Shown here in pieces: positions 48,204-58,674 of a stretch of 64,000 nucleotides of DNA; position 1 is the first letter of the stretch, and each line of letters starts with the position of its first letter. The notes under the pieces were generated by a model. It was not told where the DNA came from, did no database searches, and worked only from the letters and a program-made list of their open reading frames with translations. Position numbers and translations under genes: made by a program. The DNA is from Pseudomonas juntendi (GTDB lineage: Bacteria > Pseudomonadota > Gammaproteobacteria > Pseudomonadales > Pseudomonadaceae). Location: assembly GCF_009932375.1 (NCBI RefSeq), contig NZ_BLJG01000067.1, positions 1 through 64,000 on the forward strand. The letters run 5' to 3'.

Positions 48204-49124
48204 ATGTCGGAACGCATCCAGGCCCTGCACGCATTGCGTGCCTTCGAGGTGGCGTCACGCTATGGCTCCTTCACCCGTGCGGCCGAAGAGCTTGCCTTGA
48301 CCCAGGGTGCAGTCAGCCACCACATCAAGACCCTCGAAGCCATGTTTGGTTGCGACCTGTTCGAGCGCCGTGGGCCCAAGCTAAGCCTGACCGAGCATGG
48401 CCGTGTGCTGGCCCAGGAACTGAAAGTGGGCTTCAAGATCATCGAAAATGCCTGCGCGTTGTTGCGCCAGGACCGTTACGGGTTGCGCCTGAAGGCGCCT
48501 TCCACGCTGACCGTACGCTGGCTGCTGCGGGCGCTGGATGCGTTCAAGAAGCACGAAGACCACTGCAGCGTGCAGCTGTCGAGCGTGTGGATGGACATCG
48601 ACAGCGTCGACTTCTATTCCGAGCCTTACGACTGCGCCATTCTTCTGGCCAGCGGGCGCTTCCCTGCCGACATCGACAGCTTCAAGCTGTTCGACGAGTG
48701 GCTGATACCGGTATGCCACCCCGATTACATGGCGCAAGCGCAGCCAGCCCTGAGCGACCTGCCGCAGTGCGAGTTCCTGCACCCTTCCCCCGACCGGCGC
48801 GACTGGCGGCGCTGGTTGGCGCGGATGGACGCGCTGCACATCAGTATCGACCAGGGGCAGGTATTCGACACGCTGGACCAGGGCATTTCGGCTGCCCAGC
48901 AGGGCCTTGGCATTTCGGTCGTCGACCTGGTACTGGCCAGTGCCGACCTGGCGGCCGGGCGCCTGGTTACGCCATTCAAGCATGCCGTGGCCACCGGCGA
49001 CGGGTACTACATGACCTGGCTCAAGGCCAGCCCCAAGGCGCGGCAGATGCACAAGCTGCGTGACTTCCTGATGGGCCAGGTGCCGCCGCTGGCCTACAAG
49101 GATATCGACTACCTGTACGGTTGA
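48204..49124 (+). CDS. LysR-family (GcvA-like) transcriptional regulator
   Basis: A 306-aa regulator whose N terminus (ALRAFEVASRYGSFTRAAEELALTQGAVSHHIKTLE) matches the GcvA type of LysR proteins, followed by the ligand domain. Divergent from the YqcI/LysE operon, which is its likely target by position. A typical full-length member with an intact winged helix. Confidence 0.92.
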   Translation: MSERIQALHALRAFEVASRYGSFTRAAEELALTQGAVSHHIKTLEAMFGCDLFERRGPKLSLTEHGRVLAQELKVGFKIIENACALLRQDRYGLRLKAPSTLTVRWLLRALDAFKKHEDHCSVQLSSVWMDIDSVDFYSEPYDCAILLASGRFPADIDSFKLFDEWLIPVCHPDYMAQAQPALSDLPQCEFLHPSPDRRDWRRWLARMDALHISIDQGQVFDTLDQGISAAQQGLGISVVDLVLASADLAAGRLVTPFKHAVATGDGYYMTWLKASPKARQMHKLRDFLMGQVPPLAYKDIDYLYG

Positions 49125-49241
49125 GCCGTACTGCTTCGCGGTGGCAGAGCGCTGTGGCCAAAGTGCCTTGCAACGGCTGCGCGCATGCCAGCCAGCGGTT
49201 TAGAATGGCCGGCTTGCCATTTTGTTACCCGGAGCCTGCCC

Positions 49242-49733
49242 TTGAGCAACCTGCAATTCCGCCAGCCCGTCATCACCGACGCCGAGCGCTGCTACCAGAT
49301 TGAGGTGAGTGCCTACGAGGGCGACGAGGCGGCCACCCTGGAAAAGATCCGCACCCGTATCAGCCAGTACCCACAAGGCTTCCTGTTGCTCGAAGAGCAG
49401 GGCGGCATCGTGGGGTTCATCAACAGTGGCTGTGCCCATGCCGTGGTGATGGCTGACGAGGCGTTCAAAGAGTTGGTCGGGCATGACCCGCAGGCAGCCA
49501 ATGTGGTGATTATGTCGGTGGTGGTGGACCCCGCGCACCAGGGCAAAGGCTACGCCAAGCGGCTGATGGATGAATTCATTGCGCGGACCAAGGCGCAAGG
49601 CAAGCAGACCATTCACCTGATGTGCAAGGAGCAGCATGTGGAGCTGTACCGCAAGATGGGCTACCAGTACGTGCGGCCTTCGCCCTCCGACCACGGCGGC
49701 ATGGCTTGGCACGAAATGGTCATGGCCCTCTAG
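49242..49733 (+). CDS. GNAT-family N-acetyltransferase
   Basis: A 163-aa acetyl-CoA-dependent acetyltransferase. The conserved motif A is VVVDPAHQGKGYAKRLMDEFIARTK, preceded by GGIVGFINSG and followed by YRKMGYQYVRPS. The start is a TTG at 49242, seven bases after CGGAG; the ATG at 49185 has no ribosome site and adds non-conserved residues. Fold resembles small-amine acetyltransferases, but the substrate is unknown. Confidence 0.85.
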   Translation: MSNLQFRQPVITDAERCYQIEVSAYEGDEAATLEKIRTRISQYPQGFLLLEEQGGIVGFINSGCAHAVVMADEAFKELVGHDPQAANVVIMSVVVDPAHQGKGYAKRLMDEFIARTKAQGKQTIHLMCKEQHVELYRKMGYQYVRPSPSDHGGMAWHEMVMAL

Positions 49734-49785
49734 GCAACCGTGAAGCGGGCCTCAGCAGCCTGTGGCTGCTGAGGTTGCTGGGGTA

Positions 49786-51187
<1,402 letters not shown>

Positions 51188-51216
51188 TTGACAAACCCTG
51201 GTACTGTTTCCATAGT
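51188..51216 (+). promoter_or_regulatory. rbs operon promoter
   Basis: TTGACA (51188-51193), a 17-base spacer and CATAGT (51211-51216) form a strong sigma-70 promoter with a perfect -35. The predicted transcription start is near 51223, directly at the palindromic operator. Confidence 0.7.
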
Positions 51217-51223
51217 TACGTAC

Positions 51224-51237
51224 CGCAAACGTTTGCG
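51224..51237 (+). promoter_or_regulatory. RbsR operator (perfect palindrome)
   Basis: CGCAAACGTTTGCG is a perfect 14-base palindrome with the central CG typical of LacI-family operators. It covers the predicted transcription start of rbsB, so binding of RbsR (encoded in the operon) would block transcription until ribose is present. Confidence 0.8.
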
Positions 51238-51246
51238 ATCCGATAA

Positions 51247-51254
51247 AAAAACAA
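51247..51254 (+). promoter_or_regulatory. Hfq/Crc-type motif in rbsB leader
   Basis: AAAAACAA fits AANAANAA exactly inside an A-rich stretch (51245-51254), six bases before the GGAG ribosome site of rbsB. In Pseudomonas such motifs recruit Hfq with Crc to repress translation of catabolic operons. Confidence 0.55.
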
Positions 51255-51272
51255 GATTCGGAGTCATCGTCC

Positions 51273-52226
51273 ATGAAACTGCCGTTCCCCGGTCGTCTGC
51301 TGGCCCTCGCTGTCGTTTCCTCACTCTCCCTTGCCTTGCCGTTTTCTGCCGCCCACGCCGAAGACAAGCCCAAGGTCGCCCTGGTCATGAAATCGCTGGC
51401 CAACGAGTTCTTCCGCACCATGGAAGACGGTGCCAAGGACTACCAGAAAAGCCACGCCGCTGAGTTTGATTTGATTGCCAACGGCATCAAGAACGAAACC
51501 GACACTGGCGAACAGATCCGCATCGTCGAGCAAATGGTCAACGCCGGCGCCAAGGCGCTGGTGATCGCCCCGGCCGATTCCAAGGCGTTGGTATCAGCGG
51601 TGAAGAAAGCCATGGACAAAGGCGTGGTGGTGATCAACATCGATAACCGCCTGGACCCTGCGCTGCTCAAGAGCAAAGGCATCAGCGTGCCCTTCGTCGG
51701 CCCTGACAACCGCAAAGGCGCGCGTATGGTGGGCGAGTACCTGGCCCAACAGAAGCTCAAGGCCGGTGACCAGGTGGGCATCATCGAAGGGGTGCCAACC
51801 ACCACCAACGCCCAGCAGCGCACTGCAGGCTTCAAGGACGCCATGGAAGCCGCCAAAATGAACATCGTCTCGGTCCAAAGCGGTAACTGGGAGATCGACA
51901 AAGGCAACGCCGTCGCCGCTTCCATGCTCAACGAATACCCCGACCTGAAGGCCCTGCTGGCCGGTAACGACAGCATGGCGCTGGGTGCGGTTTCGGCTGT
52001 GCGTGCCGCCGGCAAGGCGGGCCAGGTGCAAGTGGTCGGCTATGACAATATCAACGCCATCAAGCCCATGCTGGCCGATGGCCGCGTGCTCGCCACCCTT
52101 GACCAGGCCGCCAGCCAGCAAGCCGTATTCGGTATTCAGGCAGCATTGAAAATGGTCAAGGGCGAAAAGCCTGACGTGGATGCCGACAACGTCATCCAGA
52201 CCCCAGTCAAGCTCGTTACCAAGTAG
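51273..52226 (+). CDS. rbsB: Ribose ABC transporter periplasmic binding protein RbsB
   Basis: A 317-aa periplasmic binding protein. Signal peptide ends SAAHA near residue 29. Sugar-binding fold markers are KVALVMKSLANEFFRTMEDGAK, VVVINIDNRLD, NAQQRTAGFKDAME and AGNDSMALGAVSAV. It has GGAG nine bases before the ATG. First gene of the ribose operon, feeding the RbsA/RbsC transporter. Confidence 0.95.
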   Translation: MKLPFPGRLLALAVVSSLSLALPFSAAHAEDKPKVALVMKSLANEFFRTMEDGAKDYQKSHAAEFDLIANGIKNETDTGEQIRIVEQMVNAGAKALVIAPADSKALVSAVKKAMDKGVVVINIDNRLDPALLKSKGISVPFVGPDNRKGARMVGEYLAQQKLKAGDQVGIIEGVPTTTNAQQRTAGFKDAMEAAKMNIVSVQSGNWEIDKGNAVAASMLNEYPDLKALLAGNDSMALGAVSAVRAAGKAGQVQVVGYDNINAIKPMLADGRVLATLDQAASQQAVFGIQAALKMVKGEKPDVDADNVIQTPVKLVTK

Positions 52227-52252
52227 CCCCGACCCTGCCAGGAGAACCGGCC

Positions 52253-53806
52253 ATGCCTGCATCGGCCAATGAAGTGGTGCTCGCTGCCAGCGGCCTTGGC
52301 AAGACCTACGCCCAGCCGGTGCTGGGTGAGGTCAGCCTGAACCTGCGGGCCGGCGAAGTGCTGGCCCTGACCGGCGAGAACGGTGCGGGCAAGAGCACGC
52401 TGTCCAAGTTGATCAGCGGCCTGGAAACCCCCACCACCGGGCACATGACCTACCGCGGCCAGGCCTACGCCCCCGCCAGCCGCAGCGAGGCCGAGCGCCT
52501 TGGCGTGCGCATGGTCATGCAGGAACTGAACCTGCTGCCAACCTTGACCGTGGCGGAAAACCTGTTTCTCGACAACCTGCCCAGCCGTTTTGGCTGGATC
52601 AACCACAAACGCCTGCGCCAGTTGGCCACGGCGGCCATGGCCAGGGTCGGGCTCGATGCCATCGACCCGGATACCCCAGTCGGCGAACTGGGTATCGGCC
52701 ACCAGCAAATGGTCGAAATCGCCCGTAACCTGATCGGCGACTGCCACGTGCTGATCTTCGACGAACCCACCGCGATGCTGACCGCGCGTGAGGTGGAACT
52801 GTTATTTACCCAGATCGACCGCCTGCGCGCGCGCGGGGTGGCCATCGTGTACATTTCGCACCGCCTGGAAGAACTGCAGCGCGTCGCCCAGCGGATCGTC
52901 GTACTGCGCGACGGCAGGCAGGTGTGTGACGAGCCCATCCAGCGCTACAGCAGCGCCGAACTGGTCAACCTCATGGTGGGCCGCGAACTGGGCGAACACA
53001 TCGACCTGGGCCGGCGGCAGCTTGGCGCACCCTTGCTCAAGGTCGAGCGGCTTACTCGCAGCGACAAGGTGCGAGAGGTATCTTTCGAGGTCAGGGCGGG
53101 GGAGATATTCGGCATCTCCGGCCTGATCGGCGCGGGCCGCACCGAGTTGTTGCGCCTGATCTACGGCGCCGACCGTGCTGACAGCGGCAGCATCGCATTG
53201 GGCCAGCCACCGCAGCCGGTGACCATCGATTCGCCCAAGGCGGCCGTGCGCGCAGGCATAGCCTTGATCACCGAAGACCGCAAAGGCGAGGGCCTGCTGC
53301 TGAGCCAGTCGATCAGCGCCAACATTGCCTTGGGCAACCTTGGCGCCGTGTCACGGGCCGGCGTGCTCGACGGCGAGGCGGAAAGGGCCTTGGCCGAGCG
53401 CCAGATCCAGGCCATGCGTATTCGCAGCGCCGGTGCGCAACAGGTGGTTGGCGAGCTGTCGGGTGGCAACCAGCAGAAGGTCGTGATCGGCCGGTGGCTG
53501 GAGCGCGACTGCCAGGTGCTGCTGTTCGACGAGCCCACCCGGGGCATCGATGTCGGTGCCAAGTTCGACATCTACGGCCTGCTGGCCGAGCTGGCACGCC
53601 AAGGCAAGGCCCTGGTGGTGGTGTCCAGCGACCTGCGCGAGTTGATGTTGATCTGCGACCGCATCGCCGTGCTGTCTGCCGGCCGCCTGATCGACACCTT
53701 CGAGCGTGAGCACTGGACGCAGGATCAACTGTTGGCGGCAGCCTTTGCCGGTTATCAGAAACGTGACGCTCTGCTGCATGAGGCAGCCCCCAGGATGGAC
53801 GTATGA
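52253..53806 (+). CDS. rbsA: Ribose ABC transporter ATPase RbsA
   Basis: A 517-aa duplicated ATPase. The first domain has Walker A GENGAGKST (41-49), signature LGIGHQQMVEIAR and Walker B HVLIFDEPTAML. The second has the variant SGLIGAGRTELL, signature LSGGNQQKVVIGRW and LLFDEPTRGID, as usual in sugar ATPases of this class. It lies 26 bases after rbsB, and its stop overlaps rbsC (ATGA). Confidence 0.95.
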   Translation: MPASANEVVLAASGLGKTYAQPVLGEVSLNLRAGEVLALTGENGAGKSTLSKLISGLETPTTGHMTYRGQAYAPASRSEAERLGVRMVMQELNLLPTLTVAENLFLDNLPSRFGWINHKRLRQLATAAMARVGLDAIDPDTPVGELGIGHQQMVEIARNLIGDCHVLIFDEPTAMLTAREVELLFTQIDRLRARGVAIVYISHRLEELQRVAQRIVVLRDGRQVCDEPIQRYSSAELVNLMVGRELGEHIDLGRRQLGAPLLKVERLTRSDKVREVSFEVRAGEIFGISGLIGAGRTELLRLIYGADRADSGSIALGQPPQPVTIDSPKAAVRAGIALITEDRKGEGLLLSQSISANIALGNLGAVSRAGVLDGEAERALAERQIQAMRIRSAGAQQVVGELSGGNQQKVVIGRWLERDCQVLLFDEPTRGIDVGAKFDIYGLLAELARQGKALVVVSSDLRELMLICDRIAVLSAGRLIDTFEREHWTQDQLLAAAFAGYQKRDALLHEAAPRMDV

Positions 53807-54795
53807 AAACCACACCGCTCGACAGCCAAGGCGCCGCCGTGCGCCGCAACGGTTCCTATTACGGCCTGGGCACCTACCTGGGCCTGGCCGGCGCCTTGCT
53901 GGCGATGATCGTGCTGTTCTCGTTCCTCAGCAGCCACTTCTGGTCGTACAACACCTTCAGCACATTGGCCAACCAGATCCCGGACCTGATGGTACTGGCG
54001 GTCGGCATGACCTTCGTGCTGATCATCGGCGGTATCGACCTGTCGGTGGGGTCGGTGCTGGCCCTGGCCGCGTCGACGGTGAGCGTGGCGATGCTCGGTT
54101 GGGGCTGGGGCGTGCTACCCGCCGCGCTGCTGGGCATGGCCTTGGCTGCGCTGGCCGGCAGCATCACTGGCAGCGTGACCGTGGCCTGGCGCATCCCGTC
54201 GTTCATCGTCTCGCTCGGCGTGCTGGAAATGGCCCGTGGCCTGGCCTACCAGTTCACCGACTCGCGCACCGCCTATATCGGCGATGCCTATGCCTGGTTC
54301 TCCGACCCGGTCACCTTTGGCATCTCGCCAGCGTTCATCATCGGCTTGCTGGTGATCGTGCTGGCCCACCTGGTGCTGACCCGCACAGTGTTCGGCCGCT
54401 ACCTGATCGGCATCGGCACCAATGAAGAGGCCGTGCGCCTGGCAGGTATCGACCCACGGCCCTACAAAGTGCTGGTGTTCGCGCTGATGGGCCTGCTGGC
54501 CGGGCTGGCTGCGCTGTTCCAGATTTCCCGGTTGGAAGCGGCCGACCCGAATGCGGGCTCTGGCCTGGAACTGCAGGTCATTGCCGCCGTGGTGATCGGC
54601 GGCACCAGCCTGATGGGCGGGCGTGGCTCGGTCATCAGCACCTTCTTCGGCGTGCTGATCATTTCCGTGCTGGCCGCGGGGCTGGCGCAGATCGGTGCCA
54701 GCGAACCGACCAAGCGCATCATCACCGGGGCGGTGATCGTCATTGCCGTGGTGCTCGACACTTACCGTAGCCGGCGTGCAGGCCGGCGGAACTGA
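53803..54795 (+). CDS. rbsC: Ribose ABC transporter permease RbsC
   Basis: A 330-aa inner-membrane permease of the sugar branched-chain type, about eight to ten helices, with the EAA-like segment GTNEEAVRLAGIDPRPYKVLVFALMG and GGTSLMGGRGSVISTFFGVL. Its start overlaps rbsA by four bases. It forms the ribose channel with RbsA and RbsB. Confidence 0.95.
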   Translation: MKTTPLDSQGAAVRRNGSYYGLGTYLGLAGALLAMIVLFSFLSSHFWSYNTFSTLANQIPDLMVLAVGMTFVLIIGGIDLSVGSVLALAASTVSVAMLGWGWGVLPAALLGMALAALAGSITGSVTVAWRIPSFIVSLGVLEMARGLAYQFTDSRTAYIGDAYAWFSDPVTFGISPAFIIGLLVIVLAHLVLTRTVFGRYLIGIGTNEEAVRLAGIDPRPYKVLVFALMGLLAGLAALFQISRLEAADPNAGSGLELQVIAAVVIGGTSLMGGRGSVISTFFGVLIISVLAAGLAQIGASEPTKRIITGAVIVIAVVLDTYRSRRAGRRN

Positions 54796-54799
54796 CAAC

Positions 54800-55822
54800 A
54801 TGGCAACCATCAAAGATGTCGCGGCATTGGCGGGTATTTCCTATACCACGGTGTCCCATGTATTGAACAAGACCCGACCGGTCAGCGAGCAGGTGCGGCA
54901 GAAAGTGGAGGCCGCGATTGTCGAACTCGACTACGTGCCCAGTGCCGTGGCGCGTTCGCTGAAGGCTCGTAGCACGGCGACCATCGGGCTGTTGGTGCCC
55001 AGCAGCGTGAACCCTTACTTTGCCGAGCTGGCGCGGGGCATCGAGGATGCCTGTGAACGCAACGGCTATTGCGTGATTCTGTGCAACTCCGACGACAACC
55101 CGCAAAAGCAGCGCAGCTACCTGCGCGTGTTGCTGGAAAAGCGCATCGACGGGCTGGTGGTGGCGTCGGTGGGCGAGGACAGCGACCTGCTGCAGAGCCT
55201 GGCCGGCGTACGTACGCCCATGGTGGTCGTCGACCGCGAGCTGGAAGGGGTGGACGCTGACCTGGTGCGCATCGACCATGAGCACGGCGCTTACCTGGCG
55301 ACCCAGCACCTGCTGGCCCTGGGGCACCGCGACATCGCCTACATCGGTGGCCCCGCCGATACCGGGGTAACCCAGCTGCGCCTGCGCGGCTTTCATCGGG
55401 CCATGGCCGAGGCGCAGGCGCCGGTGCACAGTGACCGTGTGCTGCACTGCGACTTCACCAGCCCGGGCGGCCATGCCGCCGCTGCGCAAGTGTTGCACGG
55501 GCGGCGCCCTACGGCCATTTTTGCGGGCAACGACATGATCGGTTTCGGCGTGCTGCGCGCTGCCGCCGAACGCAATATCAACGTGCCCGGCGAACTGTCG
55601 GTGATCGGCTTCGACGACATCGAGCTCAGCCGCTACGTGTACCCGCCGTTGACCACCGTGGGCCAGTCGATCCGCGAACTGGGCGAGAGCGCTGCCTCGC
55701 TGTTGCTGGCGCGCATCGGCACACCCCGGCAAGGCATGGCCGAGCAGCGCATCGTCGCCCCGCGCATTGTCTTGCGCGAATCCACCGGGCCGCGCCCGGA
55801 CCTGTTCAACGATTACCGCTAA
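54800..55822 (+). CDS. rbsR: Ribose operon repressor RbsR (LacI family)
   Basis: A 340-aa LacI-type regulator. The N-terminal helix-turn-helix reads TIKDVAALAGISYTTVSHVL, with hinge helix SAVARSLKA and a ribose-binding-like core, including NPYFAELARGIEDACERNGY and VIGFDDIELSRYVYPPLTT. It lies five bases after rbsC, so the repressor gene is inside the operon it should control through the palindrome at the rbsB promoter. Confidence 0.94.
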   Translation: MATIKDVAALAGISYTTVSHVLNKTRPVSEQVRQKVEAAIVELDYVPSAVARSLKARSTATIGLLVPSSVNPYFAELARGIEDACERNGYCVILCNSDDNPQKQRSYLRVLLEKRIDGLVVASVGEDSDLLQSLAGVRTPMVVVDRELEGVDADLVRIDHEHGAYLATQHLLALGHRDIAYIGGPADTGVTQLRLRGFHRAMAEAQAPVHSDRVLHCDFTSPGGHAAAAQVLHGRRPTAIFAGNDMIGFGVLRAAAERNINVPGELSVIGFDDIELSRYVYPPLTTVGQSIRELGESAASLLLARIGTPRQGMAEQRIVAPRIVLRESTGPRPDLFNDYR

Positions 55823-55837
55823 CGCTAAGGAACTGTC

Positions 55838-56746
55838 ATGAATGCCAAGGTTGTGGTGGTCGGCAGCCTCAACATGGACCTGGTGGTCCGCGCCCAGCGC
55901 TTGCCTCGCGCCGGCGAAACCCTGCCCGGCGAACGTTTTTTCACGGTGCCGGGCGGCAAGGGGGCCAACCAGGCCGTAGCGGCTGCGCGCCTGGGCGCCA
56001 GCGTGGCGATGATTGGCAATGTCGGCGATGACGATTATGGCCGCCAGTTGCACCAGGCATTGTCCGCAGAAGGCATCGACTGCCAGGGCGTCAGTACCTG
56101 CCCCGGCGTGTCCAGCGGTGTAGCCCTGATCACCGTGGATGCCGCCAGCCAGAATTGCATTGTCATCATCCCCGGCGGCAACGGCCTGCTGACGCCGCAG
56201 TCGGTGCAGCACTTCGAGGCGTTGTTGCAGGCTGCGCAGGTGGTCATCTGCCAGTTGGAGGTGCCGGTCGACACGGTGGCCTGGACGCTGAGGCGGGCGC
56301 GTGAACTGGGCAAGCAGGTGATCCTCAACCCGGCGCCTGCCACCGGCCCGTTACCTGCGCAATGGTTCGCGTTCATCGATTACCTCACCCCCAATGAAAG
56401 CGAGGCCGAAGCGCTGACCGGCATTGCGGTGACCGACCAGGCGAGCGCGCAGCTTGCCGCAGAGCGCTTGCTGCAGGCGGGGGCGGGCAAGGTGATCGTC
56501 ACGCTGGGCGCGCAAGGGGCGTTGCTGGTAACGCCCGAGGGGCACCAGCATTACCCTGCACCGGTGGTGCAGCCGCTGGACACCACTGCTGCTGGCGACA
56601 CCTTCATTGGCGGCTTCGCTGCAGGCCTGGTGCGTGGATTGGAGGAGGGCGAGGCCATCGCCTTCGGCCAGCGTGCTGCGGCGCTGTCGGTGACACGCGT
56701 TGGCGCGCAGCCATCAATCCCTTACCTGGCGGAGCTGGTGCCATGA
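55838..56746 (+). CDS. rbsK: Ribokinase RbsK
   Basis: A 302-aa PfkB-family kinase phosphorylating ribose at O5 for the pentose phosphate pathway. It shows [22 protein letters not shown], the ribose loop [17 protein letters not shown], and the catalytic signature DTTAAGDTF (248-256, catalytic Asp254). It overlaps rbsD by four bases. Confidence 0.95.
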   Translation: MNAKVVVVGSLNMDLVVRAQRLPRAGETLPGERFFTVPGGKGANQAVAAARLGASVAMIGNVGDDDYGRQLHQALSAEGIDCQGVSTCPGVSSGVALITVDAASQNCIVIIPGGNGLLTPQSVQHFEALLQAAQVVICQLEVPVDTVAWTLRRARELGKQVILNPAPATGPLPAQWFAFIDYLTPNESEAEALTGIAVTDQASAQLAAERLLQAGAGKVIVTLGAQGALLVTPEGHQHYPAPVVQPLDTTAAGDTFIGGFAAGLVRGLEEGEAIAFGQRAAALSVTRVGAQPSIPYLAELVP

Positions 56747-57141
56747 AGAAAACCCCGCTGCTGAACGTTGCCCTGTCGCGCACCATCGCCGGCATGGGCC
56801 ATGGCGATATCCTGGTGATCGGCGATGCGGGCCTGCCGGTGCCGCCAGGCGTGGAAATGATCGACCTGGCGATCACCCCTGGCTTGCCGGACTTCGCCAG
56901 TGTGTTGCGCGCCGTGCTGAGCGAGCTTCAGGTGGAGCGGCATGTGCTGGCCGAGGAAATGCAGAAAGTGGTGCCGCCAGCGCTGGTCGAGCTCGAGCGT
57001 CTCAAGGGCAAGCTGGGCAAGCGCGAATGGCTTAGCCATGAAGCATTCAAGGTGCTGTCGCGCAGTGCGCGCGCGGTGGTGCGTACCGGTGAGTGCCAGC
57101 CCTACAGCAATATCGCGCTGGTTTCCGGCGTCACGTTCTGA
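56743..57141 (+). CDS. rbsD: D-ribose pyranase RbsD
   Basis: A 132-aa mutarotase that interconverts beta-pyranose and beta-furanose ribose so the kinase receives its substrate. It has the N-terminal [21 protein letters not shown] with the catalytic histidine H20, and the ending [18 protein letters not shown] is typical. It overlaps rbsK by four bases. Confidence 0.95.
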   Translation: MKKTPLLNVALSRTIAGMGHGDILVIGDAGLPVPPGVEMIDLAITPGLPDFASVLRAVLSELQVERHVLAEEMQKVVPPALVELERLKGKLGKREWLSHEAFKVLSRSARAVVRTGECQPYSNIALVSGVTF

Positions 57142-57213
57142 GCCGTTGACCAGCCGCCGGTGCCACCCGGCGCGTCGGCCGTTATTCACCAAAGGCAACA
57201 GGAGTGCCATTCC

Positions 57214-58215
57214 ATGCTCAAGCCCTGGCTTCAAGGACTCGCTTTCATGCTCACTGCCACCAGCTTGCAGGCTGCCCCCATCGACCTGATCATCGACACC
57301 GACCCCGGTGCCGACGACGTGGTCGCCTTGTTCCTGGCCCTGGCCTCGCCAGAAGAACTCAATATTCGCGCCATCACCACCGTGGCCGGCAATGTGCGCC
57401 TGGATAAAACCTCCCGCAACGCCCGCCTGGCGCGCGAATGGGCTGGCCGCGAAGACATCCCGGTTTACGCGGGGGCCGGCCGCCCGCTGGTGCGCGCACC
57501 TGTCTATGCCGCAGAAGTGCACGGCGAAGAAGGCCTGGCCGGCGTTCAAGTGCATGAGCCGAAGGCCCCGCTGGCCGCCGGCAACGCCGTGCAGTACCTG
57601 GTAGACACCTTGGCGGCCGCCAAGCCGCACAGCATCACCGTGGCCATGCTCGGCCCACAGACCAACCTGGCCCTGGCGCTGATCCAGCGCCCGGAGATTG
57701 CCACGGGCATCAAGGAGGTGGTGGTCATGGGCGGCGCCCACTTCAACGGCGGCAACATCACCCCAGCGGCAGAATTCAACCTCTACGCCGACCCCCATGC
57801 AGCTCAGGTGGTTCTGGCCAGCGGGGTGCAACTGACCTATCTACCGCTGGACGTCACCCACAAGCTGCTGACCAGCGACGCCCGGCTGCAGCAGTTGGCC
57901 GCGGTGAATACACAAGCCAGCAAGCGGGTGGTGGACATTCTCAACGTGTACATCAAGCACGACATGGCGTTGTACGGCATGCCCGGCGGTCCGGTGCATG
58001 ACGCCAGCGTCATTGCCTACTTGCTCAAGCCCGAACTGTTCAGCGGCCGGCGCATTCACCTGAGCATCGACAGCCGCGAAGGCCCGACCTTTGGTCAGAC
58101 CGTCGCTGACTGGTACGGCGTGCTCAAGCAGCCGGCCAATGTGCTGTGGGTGGAACAGGGTGACGCCCAAGGCCTGTTCGACCTGCTTAGCGCCCGGTTG
58201 GCGCGGCTGCAATAG
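57214..58215 (+). CDS. Secreted inosine-uridine-type nucleoside hydrolase
   Basis: A 333-aa nucleoside N-ribohydrolase splitting nucleosides to base and ribose. A cleavable signal peptide (about 21 residues) precedes the calcium/active-site motif DTDPGADD (28-35); later motifs are VVVMGGAHFNGGNITPAAEFNLYADP and VHDASVIAYLL. Cytosolic relatives lack the signal, so this one probably acts in the periplasm. CAGGAG precedes the ATG at 57214. It follows rbsD by 72 bases on the same strand. Confidence 0.9.
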   Translation: MLKPWLQGLAFMLTATSLQAAPIDLIIDTDPGADDVVALFLALASPEELNIRAITTVAGNVRLDKTSRNARLAREWAGREDIPVYAGAGRPLVRAPVYAAEVHGEEGLAGVQVHEPKAPLAAGNAVQYLVDTLAAAKPHSITVAMLGPQTNLALALIQRPEIATGIKEVVVMGGAHFNGGNITPAAEFNLYADPHAAQVVLASGVQLTYLPLDVTHKLLTSDARLQQLAAVNTQASKRVVDILNVYIKHDMALYGMPGGPVHDASVIAYLLKPELFSGRRIHLSIDSREGPTFGQTVADWYGVLKQPANVLWVEQGDAQGLFDLLSARLARLQ

Positions 58216-58399
58216 CTGCGTGCGGGGCGTAGCGCTCCAGCACCTGCTCGATGAAGCTGCGTGCTGCCTCGGGGCCGCGGTCGCGCACCAGCAGGTCGAT
58301 GCCGATCAACAGCAACTCCTCTGGTGTGCCAGGGCTGTACGCACTCTGGCCCTCGGCCCACTTGACCTTGATATCGGCATCGATGGTGTGGCTGCTCAT
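58187..58399 (-). CDS. Hypothetical small protein
   Basis: A 70-aa soluble protein (MSSHTIDADIKVKWAEGQSAYSPGTPEELLLIGIDLLVRDRGPEAARSFIEQVL...). It is acidic to neutral and helical in the middle. Its end overlaps the nucleoside hydrolase stop by 29 bases in convergent orientation. I do not recognise the family. The AGAGC before the start is a weak ribosome site. Confidence 0.6.
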   Translation of the reverse strand: MSSHTIDADIKVKWAEGQSAYSPGTPEELLLIGIDLLVRDRGPEAARSFIEQVLERYAPHAAIAAAPTGR

Positions 58400-58545
58400 G
58401 AAAAGCTCTCGCTAGGGGCCCGGAACGAAGGGGTGAACACCTGACCCTGGTGTTCGATGGAGGCGGGATGCACTCCACTTCTTGCAGCAAATCATGGCTT
58501 TGCGCCAGTGACCGTGCGCGCTAAGCATATGGCAAACGCAGCGGG

Positions 58546-58630
58546 TTGTGCAAAATCCGGTCACGATTGCTTTTCCCCCTCATTGATCGAGTTCAGGCAG
58601 ACTTGACCGGTTTTGCAACAAATGATGAGC
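58546..58630. repeat. Inverted repeat before the I78-type lipoprotein gene
   Basis: Left arm 58546-58563 (TTGTGCAAAATCCGGTCA) and right arm 58613-58630 (TTGACCGGTTTTGCAACA) are inverted copies, differing by a one-base insertion in the core and an outer mismatch, with a 49-base spacer. It lies 45 bases before the lipoprotein gene. It may be a pair of regulator half-sites or a long RNA stem. Confidence 0.5.
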
Positions 58631-58674
58631 GGAACTGTCGGATCAGACATTCCCATACCGATTTAGGAGGCTTC

